Assembly (NCBI RefSeq): GCF_025938155.1
Contig: NZ_JAPCZG010000009.1
Location: 59,689 to 123,688, forward strand
Direction of reading: 5' to 3'
DNA: 64,000 nucleotides
From: Novosphingobium sp. KCTC 2891
GTDB taxonomy: Bacteria > Pseudomonadota > Alphaproteobacteria > Sphingomonadales > Sphingomonadaceae
Shown: positions 34,088 through 43,314 of the stretch, piece after piece
How the letters are laid out: each line of letters starts with the position of its first letter
How positions within the stretch are numbered: position 1 is the first letter of the stretch
Made by a program: the position numbers and the translations under genes
The notes under the pieces: generated by a model
Told to the model about the DNA's origin: nothing
What the model saw: only the letters and a program-made list of their open reading frames with translations
The model's database searches: none

Positions 34088-35647
34088 TTACGCTTGGTTG
34101 CGCATCGCCTGGGGCCAAATACCCTGCTTGCCGGGCGAGAGGATGCCGTTGGGGTCGAGCACGTCCTTGAGCCGGTGGTGCAGATCCCAAAGCGCCCCGT
34201 CGTTATGCTTATAGGTCTTGGCGATCTGGTCCATGAAGGCGAGGTGGGTGCGGTATTCGCCGAAGCCGGCATCCGCTGCCTCGTCGACCAGCTTGCCGAA
34301 CAGGTCGTATGCGCTCTTGCGCATGGCCTCGTCGGCGCGATCGTACATGATCATCAGGATGTGGTGCATGTCGCGCCATCCGACCAGGAACTCGCCGATA
34401 TAGTCGAACCCGAAATCGTGGCAGCGCTGCTTGATCAGGTTGTACTGGCTCAGCGCTTCCTTGCCGTCGGGTGCAGAGATTGGCGAGAAGTTGATATGCC
34501 CGCCGCCGCCGATCCAGTTCATGATGCTGAATTCGGTCATGTTCGGCTCGCCGCGCATCAGCCGCACGCGATAGTCCCAGGCGGGATCGTTTTCGCGGTT
34601 GAGGTGCAGCTTGGCGCCCGGGATGCTCATCATCGCTTCCTCGACGAGCTTCCAGTTGTTCTCGATGATCGGCGGCGGACCATAGAGCGCGGCGTAGAAG
34701 TTCCACATGCCCAGGCCATGATCCGAAGCGATCTTCTTGCGGATCGAATCCGGGACAGGGCCCTTGCCGTCGAAGTAATGGCGGCGCGTGGTCTTGGCGG
34801 ACACTTCCCACAAGAGATCGACCGCCACCGCCGCGTTGGGGATCACCTGGTTAACCTTTAGCGGTTTGACCGCATCGAAGATCGCAGCGAGGTCTTCCTC
34901 GCGCTCGTAGGTGATCATGAACGGTTTGTAGCCCGGTGGTTCGGGCATCAGCCAGATCCCCATCTTGGTCACCACGCCGAAGTTCGACTGGGTGAACATG
35001 CCGTCGAAATGCGGGCCGGCGGCGTGCTTGGTTGACTGCCAGTGCTGCGACCCTTCGATCGCGCCCTGACCGGTGCGGACCACCTGGCCGTCGGCAAGGA
35101 CCACTTCCATGCCACATTGCATCGTGAAGTGGTCGCCATAGGGGGTGTAGCCGGCGCCGTGTTCAAGCGCGTTGCCCATCACGCCGCCCCAGCCCGGCGC
35201 CGCTGGATCGATCCACAGCTTGCTGCCGATCTGGCGCAGATGCCGGTAGAGTTGGAAATAGGAGACCCCGGGTTCGACCAGCGCGTAGCCGTATTTCTCG
35301 TTGACCTCGAGGATGCGGTTCATCCGCTTGAGATCGAACATGACATAACCGGACTGGCGCGGGGCGGGTCCGCCATAGGCGAAATTGCGGCCGTTGCCGA
35401 AGGTCCAGATCGGCAGCTTGTAGGCGTTGAAGACTTTCAACGCCTGCTGGATCTGGTCCATGTTTGCCGGCGCCACGGCAGCCGAAGGCAGCATTTCGCC
35501 ATCGGCCAGCGGCGAATAGGCATCGCGATAAGCCGACAACGGCAGATCGTCGACAAAGACCCATTCCTTGCCGACGATCGCGGCCAGTTCGTCCAGCGCC
35601 TTGCGAAAGGTTGCGGCGTCGACGCCATGGGGCATGCGCGTGCTCAC
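34088..35647 (-). CDS. PCMH-type flavoprotein (4-cresol dehydrogenase, hydroxylating)
   Basis: A 519-residue flavoprotein close to the PchF subunit: WTFGNGRNFAYGGPAPRQSG near 75 for FAD pyrophosphate, GYTPYGDHFTMQCGMEVVLADG near 160 (quoted in part), FTQSNFGVVTKMGIWLMPEP near 220, NWIGGGGHINFSPIS near 400, and DMHHILMIMYDRADE near 455. It would hydroxylate the benzylic carbon of 4-alkylphenols with water via a quinone methide. The start is GTG 35647, whose GTGA overlaps the stop of the Tat-signal gene upstream. An ATG four codons later is possible. Its cytochrome partner is probably the single one at 29028. Confidence 0.88.
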   Translation of the reverse strand: MSTRMPHGVDAATFRKALDELAAIVGKEWVFVDDLPLSAYRDAYSPLADGEMLPSAAVAPANMDQIQQALKVFNAYKLPIWTFGNGRNFAYGGPAPRQSGYVMFDLKRMNRILEVNEKYGYALVEPGVSYFQLYRHLRQIGSKLWIDPAAPGWGGVMGNALEHGAGYTPYGDHFTMQCGMEVVLADGQVVRTGQGAIEGSQHWQSTKHAAGPHFDGMFTQSNFGVVTKMGIWLMPEPPGYKPFMITYEREEDLAAIFDAVKPLKVNQVIPNAAVAVDLLWEVSAKTTRRHYFDGKGPVPDSIRKKIASDHGLGMWNFYAALYGPPPIIENNWKLVEEAMMSIPGAKLHLNRENDPAWDYRVRLMRGEPNMTEFSIMNWIGGGGHINFSPISAPDGKEALSQYNLIKQRCHDFGFDYIGEFLVGWRDMHHILMIMYDRADEAMRKSAYDLFGKLVDEAADAGFGEYRTHLAFMDQIAKTYKHNDGALWDLHHRLKDVLDPNGILSPGKQGIWPQAMRNQA

Positions 35648-36213
35648 GACTGTTGTACTCCCACTTCGAATGCCCACGAAACCAGCATGCCGGGGCTCTT
35701 TCCATCGAGACCGCAATGTCCCGACTGGCACCGCAGATCGGGAGCCTGTCGGCTCCCGCCAAGCGCATCCTGCATGTGGTTGGCTAGAACGGTCGGCCAG
35801 CCGGTGCTGGCCCGCGCGAGCAGCGCCGGAGCGCCGTCGGTCCGGTGTTCCCACCGCATTTTGCGGTAATGATGCGCCCATTTCAGCAACGGGCGCGCGC
35901 CGTCGGCTAGCAGAACCTGTTCGGCAATCATGGCTGCCGGGTCGGAAGTCAGGCCGACGAGCACACCTTCGCCAATGACGAGTTCATGGAGCAGGCCGTT
36001 GAGCGTCCGGTCGATCCGGATCACCTTTGCCGCACGTCCCGAATTGACGAAGGTTTCGGCATAGAGCCGACTTTCGGGGACTTCTGCTTCCTCAATGACA
36101 ATGATCTTGAGTGGTCGCTTCGCCAAGGCGCTGCGACCGATCCCCAGACCGGCCACTGCCGCTCCCACGGCACCCCCGCTCATGACGGTGCGACGGCTGA
36201 CATCCCACGCCAT
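35644..36213 (-). CDS. Tat-signal protein of unknown function coupled to the PCMH flavoprotein
   Basis: A 189-residue protein with a clear twin-arginine signal (SRRTVMSGG, then the hydrophobic AVGAAVAGLGIG and an Ala-rich cleavage region ALAKR near 30). The mature part has an alternating strand-helix beginning LKIIVIEEAEVPES and contains VLVGLTSDPAAMIAEQVLL, followed by a Trp/His-rich stretch (WAHHYRKMRWEH). I recognise no family. It is coupled to the flavoprotein by a GTGA overlap and lies 3 bp after ubiX, so it is part of the operon. A role in export or maturation of the flavocytochrome is possible but unsupported. Confidence 0.7.
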   Translation of the reverse strand: MAWDVSRRTVMSGGAVGAAVAGLGIGRSALAKRPLKIIVIEEAEVPESRLYAETFVNSGRAAKVIRIDRTLNGLLHELVIGEGVLVGLTSDPAAMIAEQVLLADGARPLLKWAHHYRKMRWEHRTDGAPALLARASTGWPTVLANHMQDALGGSRQAPDLRCQSGHCGLDGKSPGMLVSWAFEVGVQQS

Positions 36214-36216
36214 TCT

Positions 36217-36840
36217 CTAGTTCCCTTCTTCTTGCGCCAAGGCCGGAACGAGGTTTGCCGCCTCTTTGCTCAGGCCTTGCCAGCGTTTCTCCGACTTCGC
36301 GTGAAGCCCGAACAGATCCAGCACCCGCATACAGCTGTGATCGACCACCTCGGCCAGCGAGGTAGGCCGCGAATAGAAGGCCGGCACCGGCGGGAAGATC
36401 ACCGCACCCATTTCGGTGCAGGCACTCATGTTGCGCAGGTGCGCCAGGTTGAGCGGCGTTTCGCGGGTGATCATCACCAGGCGACGGCGCTCCTTCAGCA
36501 TCACGTCGGCGGCGCGAGTGATCAGGTTATCGGACAGGGCGTGGGCGACCGCGCCCAGCGTGCGCATCGAACAGGGCGCAATCACCATGCCTTCGCACAC
36601 GAACGAACCGCTGGCGATCGAGGCGCCGACATTGCGGACGTTATGCACGACATCGGCCAGCGCTTCGAGCCTGGCCTTGCCATCAGGCAATTCCTCGCGA
36701 ATGTTGAGCAGGGCGGCCGGAGACAACACGAGATGGGTTTCCCAGCCCCCGGCATCGCGCAGCAGTTCAAGCAGTCGCAGGCCATAGACCGATCCGGTTG
36801 CGCCGGTAATGCCCACAACCATCCTCTTCACCGCAGGCAT
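36217..36840 (-). CDS. UbiX-type flavin prenyltransferase (BsdB/VdcB-like)
   Basis: A 207-residue prenyltransferase making the prenylated FMN needed by UbiD enzymes. The N-terminal GITGATGSVYGLRLLELL is near 9, LVLSPAALLNI near 40, the GSFVCEGMVIAPCSMRTLGAVAHALSDNL region near 84-110 (split here), and MITRETPLNLAHLRNM near 127. All are standard. ATG 36840 is chosen; ATG 36822 would be the minimal start. It is the first gene of the minus operon that runs to 29028, and a palindrome lies about 95 bp upstream. Confidence 0.92.
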   Translation of the reverse strand: MPAVKRMVVGITGATGSVYGLRLLELLRDAGGWETHLVLSPAALLNIREELPDGKARLEALADVVHNVRNVGASIASGSFVCEGMVIAPCSMRTLGAVAHALSDNLITRAADVMLKERRRLVMITRETPLNLAHLRNMSACTEMGAVIFPPVPAFYSRPTSLAEVVDHSCMRVLDLFGLHAKSEKRWQGLSKEAANLVPALAQEEGN

Positions 36841-36932
36841 CCTGCCTGCGCGCGCATCGCGATCAAGGTCGCACAAGGCCAAACCTTGTTGGGCATGCTG
36901 CAATCCGTCTCCCGATCTTTGCCAACACTATA

Positions 36933-36949
36933 CAATGCATTCCGCATTG
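36933..36949. promoter_or_regulatory. Palindromic operator upstream of the ubiX-led operon
   Basis: CAATGC (36933-36938) and GCATTG (36944-36949) form a perfect 6-bp dyad around ATTCC. GCAACG follows, giving a second TTGC-type half-site on the minus strand. It lies in the gap between the aldehyde dehydrogenase stop and the ubiX start. It resembles the TGCAAT-type sites at 7701, 25925 and 47076. Confidence 0.5.
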
Positions 36950-36986
36950 CGCAACGAGTTTTGCGAACCGATGAAAGCGGTTCAAC

Positions 36987-38447
36987 TCACGCCCGAACCC
37001 CCAGATTGATCGTTTTCAGCTCAAGGAATTCGTCGATGCCGTGGCGTGATCCTTCCCGGCCTAGACCCGATTCCTTGATCCCGCCAAACGGGGCCGTTTC
37101 AGTCGAGACGATGCCGTTGTTCATGCCGACCATGCCGGTATCCAGCCCTTCGGCGACTCGCCATGCCCGGTCGATGTCGCGGGTGAAGGCATAGGCGGCC
37201 AGCCCGGAACGGGTCGCATTGGCCAGGGCCAGCGCCTCGGCCTCGGTATCGAAGCGGAACACGGGCGCGACCGGGCCAAAGGTCTCCTCGTCCGCGAGGC
37301 GCATGGCGGGGTTCGCGCCGGTCAGCACGGTCGGCTGGAAGAACAGTTCCCCCGCCCCGTGCCGCTTGCCCCCGGTGACGATGCCGCCGCCTTGCGCAAG
37401 CGCATCGGCGACATGGCCCTGAACCTTGTCGAAGGCGGCCCGGGTGATAAGCGGCCCTTGATCGGTTGCGCCCTCAAGCCCGTTGCCGACCGTGAACGCG
37501 CTGACCCTGGCGGCCAGCGCCTCGACGAAACGGTCGTGGATCCCGCCCTGAACCAGGATGCGGTTGGCGCAGACGCAGGTCTGCCCGGTGTTGCGGAATT
37601 TCGAGGCGATCGTCCCCTCGACCGCCTGATCGAGATCGGCGTCGTCGAAAACCAGCAGCGGGGCATTGCCGCCCAGTTCCATCGAAACCCGTTTCAGGGT
37701 GGTGGCGCATTGCGCAGTCAGCAGCTTGCCCACCGCGGTTGAACCGGTGAAGGTGAACTTGGTGACATCGGGATGGCTGGTCAGCACCGATCCAATGGCC
37801 GGAGCATCGCCGCAGACCACGTTGAACACGCCGGGCGGGATGCCGGCTTCAAGGGCGAGCTTCGCGAGGGCGAAAGCGGTCAGCGGGGTGAGTTCGGACG
37901 GCTTGAGGGTGACGGTGCAGCCCGCCGCCAGCGCTGGCGCGACCTTGCGGGTGATCATCGCGGCGGGAAAGTTCCACGGCGTGATCGCCCCCGCTACCCC
38001 AACCGGCTGGCGGATCACGATAATCCGCCGGTCGGCGCTGCCTGGAATAACCTCGCCATAGACGCGGCGCGCCTCCTCGGCGAACCACTGGATGAAGCTG
38101 GCGGCGTAATCGACCTCGCCCAGCGCCTCGGCCAGCGGCTTGCCCTGCTCGGCGGTCATCAGCAGACCCAGATCCTGGCGGTGCAGCCGGACCAGCGCCA
38201 GCCAGTCGTGCAGCAGACGGGCGCGTTCCTGTGCGTGCCGCTTGCGCCAATCGATGAAGGCGCGGGAATTGCTTTCAATTGCTCGGTACGTCTGGGCAGC
38301 GCCAAGCTTGGCGACATTCGCCAGCGCTTCGCGGGTTGCCGGGTTAGTGATCGCGTAGGTAGAGTCGCCACAGATTTCGGTGCCGTCGACAAGTGGTTGG
38401 CCGGTCAGGAAATCGCTGCGCTCGAGCGGGGGGATCGTAACGCCCAA
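36987..38447 (-). CDS. Aldehyde/semialdehyde dehydrogenase (succinate-semialdehyde type)
   Basis: A 486-residue dehydrogenase. Seen are ITPWNFPAAMITRK near 150, KFTFTGSTAVGKLL near 230, MELGGNAPLLVFDDAD near 252, Cys in NTGQTCVCANRIL near 292, and ENGIVSTETAPFGGIKESG-type block near 450. The NTGQTC and SGLGREGS signatures are typical of the GabD/succinate-semialdehyde group. No in-frame ATG exists at the start; TTG 38447 with AAGGAG six bases upstream is the best candidate. It is separated from the ubiX operon by the palindrome, so it may have its own transcript or read in from the TonB genes. Confidence 0.85.
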   Translation of the reverse strand: MGVTIPPLERSDFLTGQPLVDGTEICGDSTYAITNPATREALANVAKLGAAQTYRAIESNSRAFIDWRKRHAQERARLLHDWLALVRLHRQDLGLLMTAEQGKPLAEALGEVDYAASFIQWFAEEARRVYGEVIPGSADRRIIVIRQPVGVAGAITPWNFPAAMITRKVAPALAAGCTVTLKPSELTPLTAFALAKLALEAGIPPGVFNVVCGDAPAIGSVLTSHPDVTKFTFTGSTAVGKLLTAQCATTLKRVSMELGGNAPLLVFDDADLDQAVEGTIASKFRNTGQTCVCANRILVQGGIHDRFVEALAARVSAFTVGNGLEGATDQGPLITRAAFDKVQGHVADALAQGGGIVTGGKRHGAGELFFQPTVLTGANPAMRLADEETFGPVAPVFRFDTEAEALALANATRSGLAAYAFTRDIDRAWRVAEGLDTGMVGMNNGIVSTETAPFGGIKESGLGREGSRHGIDEFLELKTINLGVRA

Positions 38448-38539
38448 GACATTGCTCCTTTGGCCGCAAGACAAGTTGCCAATACCAAATTGGGCGGCGA
38501 GGTGTCTGGCAGGCTCTTGGTCGGTGCCACCAGAAGGGT

Positions 38540-38565
38540 GAGGGCGGCGGCGGACCGCCGCCCTC
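38540..38565 (-). terminator. GC-rich terminator hairpin after TonB receptor gene
   Basis: GAGGGCGGCGG (38540-38550) and CCGCCGCCCTC (38555-38565) form a perfect 11-bp stem with a CGGA loop. It lies 15 bp past the stop of the minus-strand receptor gene. There is no T-run, but the stem is very stable, and it separates the receptor from the next aldehyde dehydrogenase. Confidence 0.65.
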
Positions 38566-38579
38566 GGGGGTGGTAAGTG

Positions 38580-41078
38580 TCAGTACTTATAGGCGAGCTT
38601 GAGGAACCATTCACGCGGGCGCGAATAGGTTGCCAACGCTGTCCCGGCGACGAACGGATCTACGTAACCGCCCTGGATATAGCGTTCGTCGGTCAGGTTG
38701 GTCACACCAGCGGTCACGGTGAAGTGCTCGCTCTTCTCGGTGAACGAAGCACTGGCGCCGAAGACGCTGTAGCCAGGCTGGCGCAGTTGCGGGCTGTTGA
38801 CCGCATCCTTGAAGGTTTCGCTCTGGTACGACCAGTCTCCGCGCAGCGTCAGCTTGCCCATGTCACCTTCATAGACGTCGGCGTTGAACGAGGCCGATCC
38901 GGTCCATTCCGGCACGAAGGCGAACTTCGAGTTCTGGTTCACGGGGAACGCGAGCGGATCAATGGAGCGGTAATAGGCATCAAGATAGCCAACGCCGAAG
39001 GTCAGGCGCAGCCAATCGGTCGGAGCCGCCTCGCCTTCGACTTCAAAGCCTTTGATCCGGCCGGAACCGGCGTTTCGTGCCCGGGGGGCGATGCCTTCGC
39101 TGACGACGACCTGGATGTCATCGTAGTTTGACATGAACGCGGCGAGGTTCAGCCGCAGGCGGCGATCCAGCAGCTCGGTCTTGAGGCCGAGTTCGTATGA
39201 TTCCACGAATTCGGGCCTGAACGACGGCGCAACCTGTTCAGCCGGGAAGATTCGCTGCGTGAAGCCGCCGTTCTTGAAACCCTTGGAATAGGAGGCATAG
39301 ACCAGGATATCGTCGGTGATCTTGTAGTCAGCCGAAATTGCCGGCGTCCATTCCTTGGCCTTGGCGGCAACCTGGACCGCCGGCATCGTGTGGTTTCCAC
39401 CAGGGTTAGTGGCGGCTGGTGCGCAGCCTCCAGGCAGCGGGAAGCCGAACAGCGGGCTCGCCGGATCGGTCACCAGCAAGGGCACTGGCTGGCCGGTCAC
39501 GCACTGGCTGAAGGCGATGAACACGCCCTGGGGGTAAGGGATGATGCCGGCCTGCCCAAGCGGAGCAGTGTAATCAACATTGATGGTCTGGAACGAAGGA
39601 TCGAACCGCTTGGTCTCGTCGGTATAGCGGATGCCCGGCGTGATCGAAAGACGATCGGTCACCTTGATCGTTGCCTGCAGATAGGCAGCATAGCTGTCGT
39701 TGTCGATCTTGCCGCCGCTGAAGAAGTCAGCGAAGCCGAACAGCAGGTTGTTCTTGTCTTGGCCCTTTTCCTTCAGGTAATAGCCGCCCAGAACGAACTT
39801 CACCCGATCATTCAGGACACTGCCGGTCAACTGGAATTCCTGCGAAGCCTGCCACAGATCGATATTGTTTGTCAGGTTGAGGTAGGGATGTGGCGTTCCG
39901 TCGAAGTCGAACTGGATCGTGGCCTTCTGATCGCGATAGGAGCTGATCGACTTCAGGTTGATGTCACCAAAATCATAATCCAGCGTCAGGTTCGTGCCCC
40001 ACAGGTCGAAATCCGACTGGTTCTTGGCACCGGACCAGGTTGAATCGATATCGCCGGTGATCCACTGCGTGGTGGCGCAGCGCGGGTCGTTGACCGGTGC
40101 CAGTTGCCCGTCCGCACCGCAGAAACCTGCGCCGCCCTGCAACTTGTTCCAAGCATAAGTCGAACTGGGGAAAACCACGGTTCGGCCATTCAAGTCGACA
40201 ACCTGCAGCAAGTCGGGCGATTCATATAGGTTGACCAGGGTCGATGCGGCCATTTCCTCGCGGCGGATGTTGATATCCGCGCTGAGGTTGACAGTGAACT
40301 TGTCGGTCGGTTCCCACTTGAACGCAACGCGCCCGCCGAAGCTGTCCTTGTTGCCCTGGCGACCACCGTCGAACAGGCGCTTCTGATAGCCGTCACGGGT
40401 TTCGTACGAGGCAACGGCCCGCATCGCCAGATTTTCGCTCAGCGGCACGTTGATCATGCCCTTGAAATCGGCACGGTTGAACCGGCCGGTCGCCGCTTCG
40501 AGCTTCATGTCGAAGTCCTTCTGCGGCTCGACCGAATTGACCACGATCGCGCCGCCGATGGTGTTCTTGCCGAACAGCGTGCCCTGCGGCCCACGCAGGA
40601 CCTGGACGCTCGAAACATCGGCCATGTCGAGCAGCGCGCCAACCGAACGGGCAACATAGACGCCATCGACATAGACACCCACGCCGGGATCGACAGTAAT
40701 GTTGAAGTCGGTTTGGCCCACGCCGCGGATGAAGGCGGTGATCGAGGCGCTCGAACCCGAGATGTTCGCCACCGGCGAGATGCTGACGTTCGGCGCGAAC
40801 TTGGCGACTTCCGCAACGTTGACGATCTGCTTTTCTTCCAGCATCGCCCCGGTCATCGCGGTGATCGCAACCGGCGTTTCCTGCAGGTTCTCGGACCGCT
40901 TGCGCGCGGTGACAGTGATCTCTTCAAGGCCGCCGGAATTCTGTTCCTCGGCCTGCGGCTCACTTGCGGCGGCCTGTTGGGCATAGGCCGACACTGGGGC
41001 AAAGCAAGCAAGCCCGATTATGGCCGAAGCGCTGGTACGAAGCGCAAGCCTGCGCATGTTCAGGCTACTCGTGATCAT
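38580..41078 (-). CDS. TonB-dependent outer-membrane receptor
   Basis: An 832-residue receptor. A signal peptide ends near 34 (SAYAQQAAA). The plug domain begins EEITVTARKRSENLQETPVAI near 52 and includes LRGPQGTLFGKNTIGGAI near 158. The beta-barrel ends in the aromatic C-terminus FLKLAYKY. It is of the iron-siderophore-like class that sphingomonads use widely, including for aromatic or sugar uptake. It is the last gene of the minus operon with an upstream TonB receptor, isomerase, oxygenase, ferredoxin and BphC, suggesting uptake of that pathway's substrate. Confidence 0.92.
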   Translation of the reverse strand: MITSSLNMRRLALRTSASAIIGLACFAPVSAYAQQAAASEPQAEEQNSGGLEEITVTARKRSENLQETPVAITAMTGAMLEEKQIVNVAEVAKFAPNVSISPVANISGSSASITAFIRGVGQTDFNITVDPGVGVYVDGVYVARSVGALLDMADVSSVQVLRGPQGTLFGKNTIGGAIVVNSVEPQKDFDMKLEAATGRFNRADFKGMINVPLSENLAMRAVASYETRDGYQKRLFDGGRQGNKDSFGGRVAFKWEPTDKFTVNLSADINIRREEMAASTLVNLYESPDLLQVVDLNGRTVVFPSSTYAWNKLQGGAGFCGADGQLAPVNDPRCATTQWITGDIDSTWSGAKNQSDFDLWGTNLTLDYDFGDINLKSISSYRDQKATIQFDFDGTPHPYLNLTNNIDLWQASQEFQLTGSVLNDRVKFVLGGYYLKEKGQDKNNLLFGFADFFSGGKIDNDSYAAYLQATIKVTDRLSITPGIRYTDETKRFDPSFQTINVDYTAPLGQAGIIPYPQGVFIAFSQCVTGQPVPLLVTDPASPLFGFPLPGGCAPAATNPGGNHTMPAVQVAAKAKEWTPAISADYKITDDILVYASYSKGFKNGGFTQRIFPAEQVAPSFRPEFVESYELGLKTELLDRRLRLNLAAFMSNYDDIQVVVSEGIAPRARNAGSGRIKGFEVEGEAAPTDWLRLTFGVGYLDAYYRSIDPLAFPVNQNSKFAFVPEWTGSASFNADVYEGDMGKLTLRGDWSYQSETFKDAVNSPQLRQPGYSVFGASASFTEKSEHFTVTAGVTNLTDERYIQGGYVDPFVAGTALATYSRPREWFLKLAYKY

Positions 41079-41105
41079 TATTATTCTCCCTATTATGTTT
41101 TGTAA

Positions 41106-43286
41106 TTAGAATTTTGTTTCGATCGTGACCCCAATCTTGCGGGGTTGTTCGTAGAACCCATCGGTGCCCAAAGTGCCCGGGCGCACGGTTTGCAGCACTT
41201 TCGCGTTGGTCAGGTTTGTTACCCACAGACCGATCTTGAAGGCTTCGCTTTCGGGCTGCCAATTCACCGAAAGGTTGGACAGGGTGTAGGGCCGCTGCGA
41301 GAACCTGTTGGCGAAGTCGTAATAGACCCTGGAGCTCCACAGCAGGTTTCCGGCCAGGGTAACGCGGCCGTTACCGACATCATGCCCCCAATCAAACCCG
41401 ACATTGCCTGACCATTCCGGTGCGCGGGTCATGACCTTGCCCGAGGCATCGAACGGCGCCGCAACGTTGCCGGCAAAGTCGCCATTGCCGTTGACGATCG
41501 GCGTAAAGCCCTGGGCGTTCGGGAAATCCTTGTAGCGGGCATGGGTATAGGCAACCGCCGCGCGGAGCCGGAGGTCGCGGACCGGGCTGATGATGGTCTC
41601 GAATTCGCCACCATAGATTTCGGCATTGGCGGCGTTCTGCAGGATATATCCGGGGCCGGCCGGGGCCTTCGACTGCAGCTGCAGGCCCTTATAATCATAA
41701 TAATAGGCAGCAAGGTTGGTGCGCAGCCAATCCAGCGGATCGGACTTGATTCCGAATTCAGCCGCCTTGATGTTCTCCGGATTGACTGGGGTGCCGCCGG
41801 TACTCGCCATGTTGTACACACCGCTCTTGAACGCGGTGCTGTAGGTGGCATATACGTTGGTCTTTTCAGTCACTTCATAGCGGACGCCAACCTTGTAGTT
41901 GAACTTGTTGAACGTCTTCGAAACGTGATTGACCAGCAACACGCCATTGTTGCTTTGGCTGAACCACCGCGTTTCGGTAGTATAGCGCCCGCCGAGCGTG
42001 ATGAATAGGTCCGGCTGAACCTCGTAGGTGCCTTCGGCGAAGCCCGCGAAAGAGCGCCCATCCAGCTTGGGTGTCAACGAAGGTCCGGTCAAAGGCAAAG
42101 CGGGGTTGGTGGTGGTCCAAGGCTGAAGCACCGGCGCGCCGCCGCCGAACTGGTAGAAATAGCCGCCGACCAGCCACTGGAAGGGGCCGGGCTTGGCCGA
42201 ACTCAGCTTGATTTCCTGGCTGCCCGATTCCGATTCGAACACTGCCGGAAAGTTCGAAAGCTTGATGTTCGAGGCATCGCCATCGGTGGTCTGCTGCCAG
42301 CGCAGGTTGAGGAAACCAGAGGTGGTCTCAAGCATCACACTGCCCAGATCGAGCCGGGTGTGCAGCGCAAAGCTCCACCTTGTGAGATTGAGCAGCGGAA
42401 CCTCGGTCAACGACGCCTGCCAGGCATCGGTCGGTACGATCACGCCCGGCCAGTTGCGGCCCGCGGTGTTGCCGTCCAGCGGTTGCGGCGAATTGGTGGT
42501 GCTTTCCTGATTGAAGTATTCCCCGGTCAGGACCACCTTGAAATTGTCGGTCGGCTTGAACAGCAACTTGCTACGCAGGTCGATGACGCGCTGGTTGCCA
42601 AGTGTGCCGCCGCGGACCAGATCGTCGATATAGCCATCGTTCTTGCGGAAAAGCGCGGCAAAATCAGCCGCGACCTTGTCACTCATTGGGCCGGTGAAAT
42701 AGAGCCGGGCATCGTAATCGCCGGCATCGCGCCTCATCCGCCCCACGCGCAGCGAAGCCTTGCCGCGGAAGTCGAAGCTGGGATCGGGGGTGATTACGTT
42801 GATCAGTCCGCCGGTGGCATTGCGGCCAAAGGTCGTTCCCTGCGGGCCACGCAGCACCTCGACCCGTTCGACCTCGACCAGGTCGATCCAGTTGGCGGCC
42901 GATTCCGGTTGATAGACGCCGTCGACGTAGGTTGCGATATTGGGTTCATCACCAACCGAAATGCCGGTTGAGCCGACCCCGCGGACCACCGGCTGGAAGA
43001 CGCCCATATTACGGCTGCCGATGAAGCCCGGCACAACCTGAGTGAGGGAGCGGACCGTCGAAACATCGGCGGAAGCCAGAGCGTCGCCGGTAACCGCAGT
43101 AACTGCAACCGGCACGGTTTGCAGCCTGGCCTCGCGCCGAGTGGCCGTGACGATAATGTCACCTAGGCCCGTGTCGGTAGCGTGGGATTCGTCCGATTCG
43201 CTTGTGATGTCTTGTGCCAAGGCCATCTGCGGCGTCAGCGCGGTCGCTCCCATCAAGGCAACGAAATAGCAGCCATACTTTTTCAT
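41106..43286 (-). CDS. TonB-dependent outer-membrane receptor
   Basis: A 726-residue receptor with a signal peptide (MALAQ cleavage near 25), plug start GDIIVTATRREARLQTVPVAV near 44 (family TonB box region), EVLRGPQGTTFGRNATGGLI near 148, and a barrel ending IGVTIETKF. It lies 28 bp downstream of the isomerase gene and 27 bp upstream of the second receptor. The two receptors are clearly related but not a recent duplication, so they may take up different ligands. Confidence 0.92.
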   Translation of the reverse strand: MKKYGCYFVALMGATALTPQMALAQDITSESDESHATDTGLGDIIVTATRREARLQTVPVAVTAVTGDALASADVSTVRSLTQVVPGFIGSRNMGVFQPVVRGVGSTGISVGDEPNIATYVDGVYQPESAANWIDLVEVERVEVLRGPQGTTFGRNATGGLINVITPDPSFDFRGKASLRVGRMRRDAGDYDARLYFTGPMSDKVAADFAALFRKNDGYIDDLVRGGTLGNQRVIDLRSKLLFKPTDNFKVVLTGEYFNQESTTNSPQPLDGNTAGRNWPGVIVPTDAWQASLTEVPLLNLTRWSFALHTRLDLGSVMLETTSGFLNLRWQQTTDGDASNIKLSNFPAVFESESGSQEIKLSSAKPGPFQWLVGGYFYQFGGGAPVLQPWTTTNPALPLTGPSLTPKLDGRSFAGFAEGTYEVQPDLFITLGGRYTTETRWFSQSNNGVLLVNHVSKTFNKFNYKVGVRYEVTEKTNVYATYSTAFKSGVYNMASTGGTPVNPENIKAAEFGIKSDPLDWLRTNLAAYYYDYKGLQLQSKAPAGPGYILQNAANAEIYGGEFETIISPVRDLRLRAAVAYTHARYKDFPNAQGFTPIVNGNGDFAGNVAAPFDASGKVMTRAPEWSGNVGFDWGHDVGNGRVTLAGNLLWSSRVYYDFANRFSQRPYTLSNLSVNWQPESEAFKIGLWVTNLTNAKVLQTVRPGTLGTDGFYEQPRKIGVTIETKF

Positions 43287-43314
43287 GCAAACCTCCCCTA
43301 TGTAACCGAATTGC

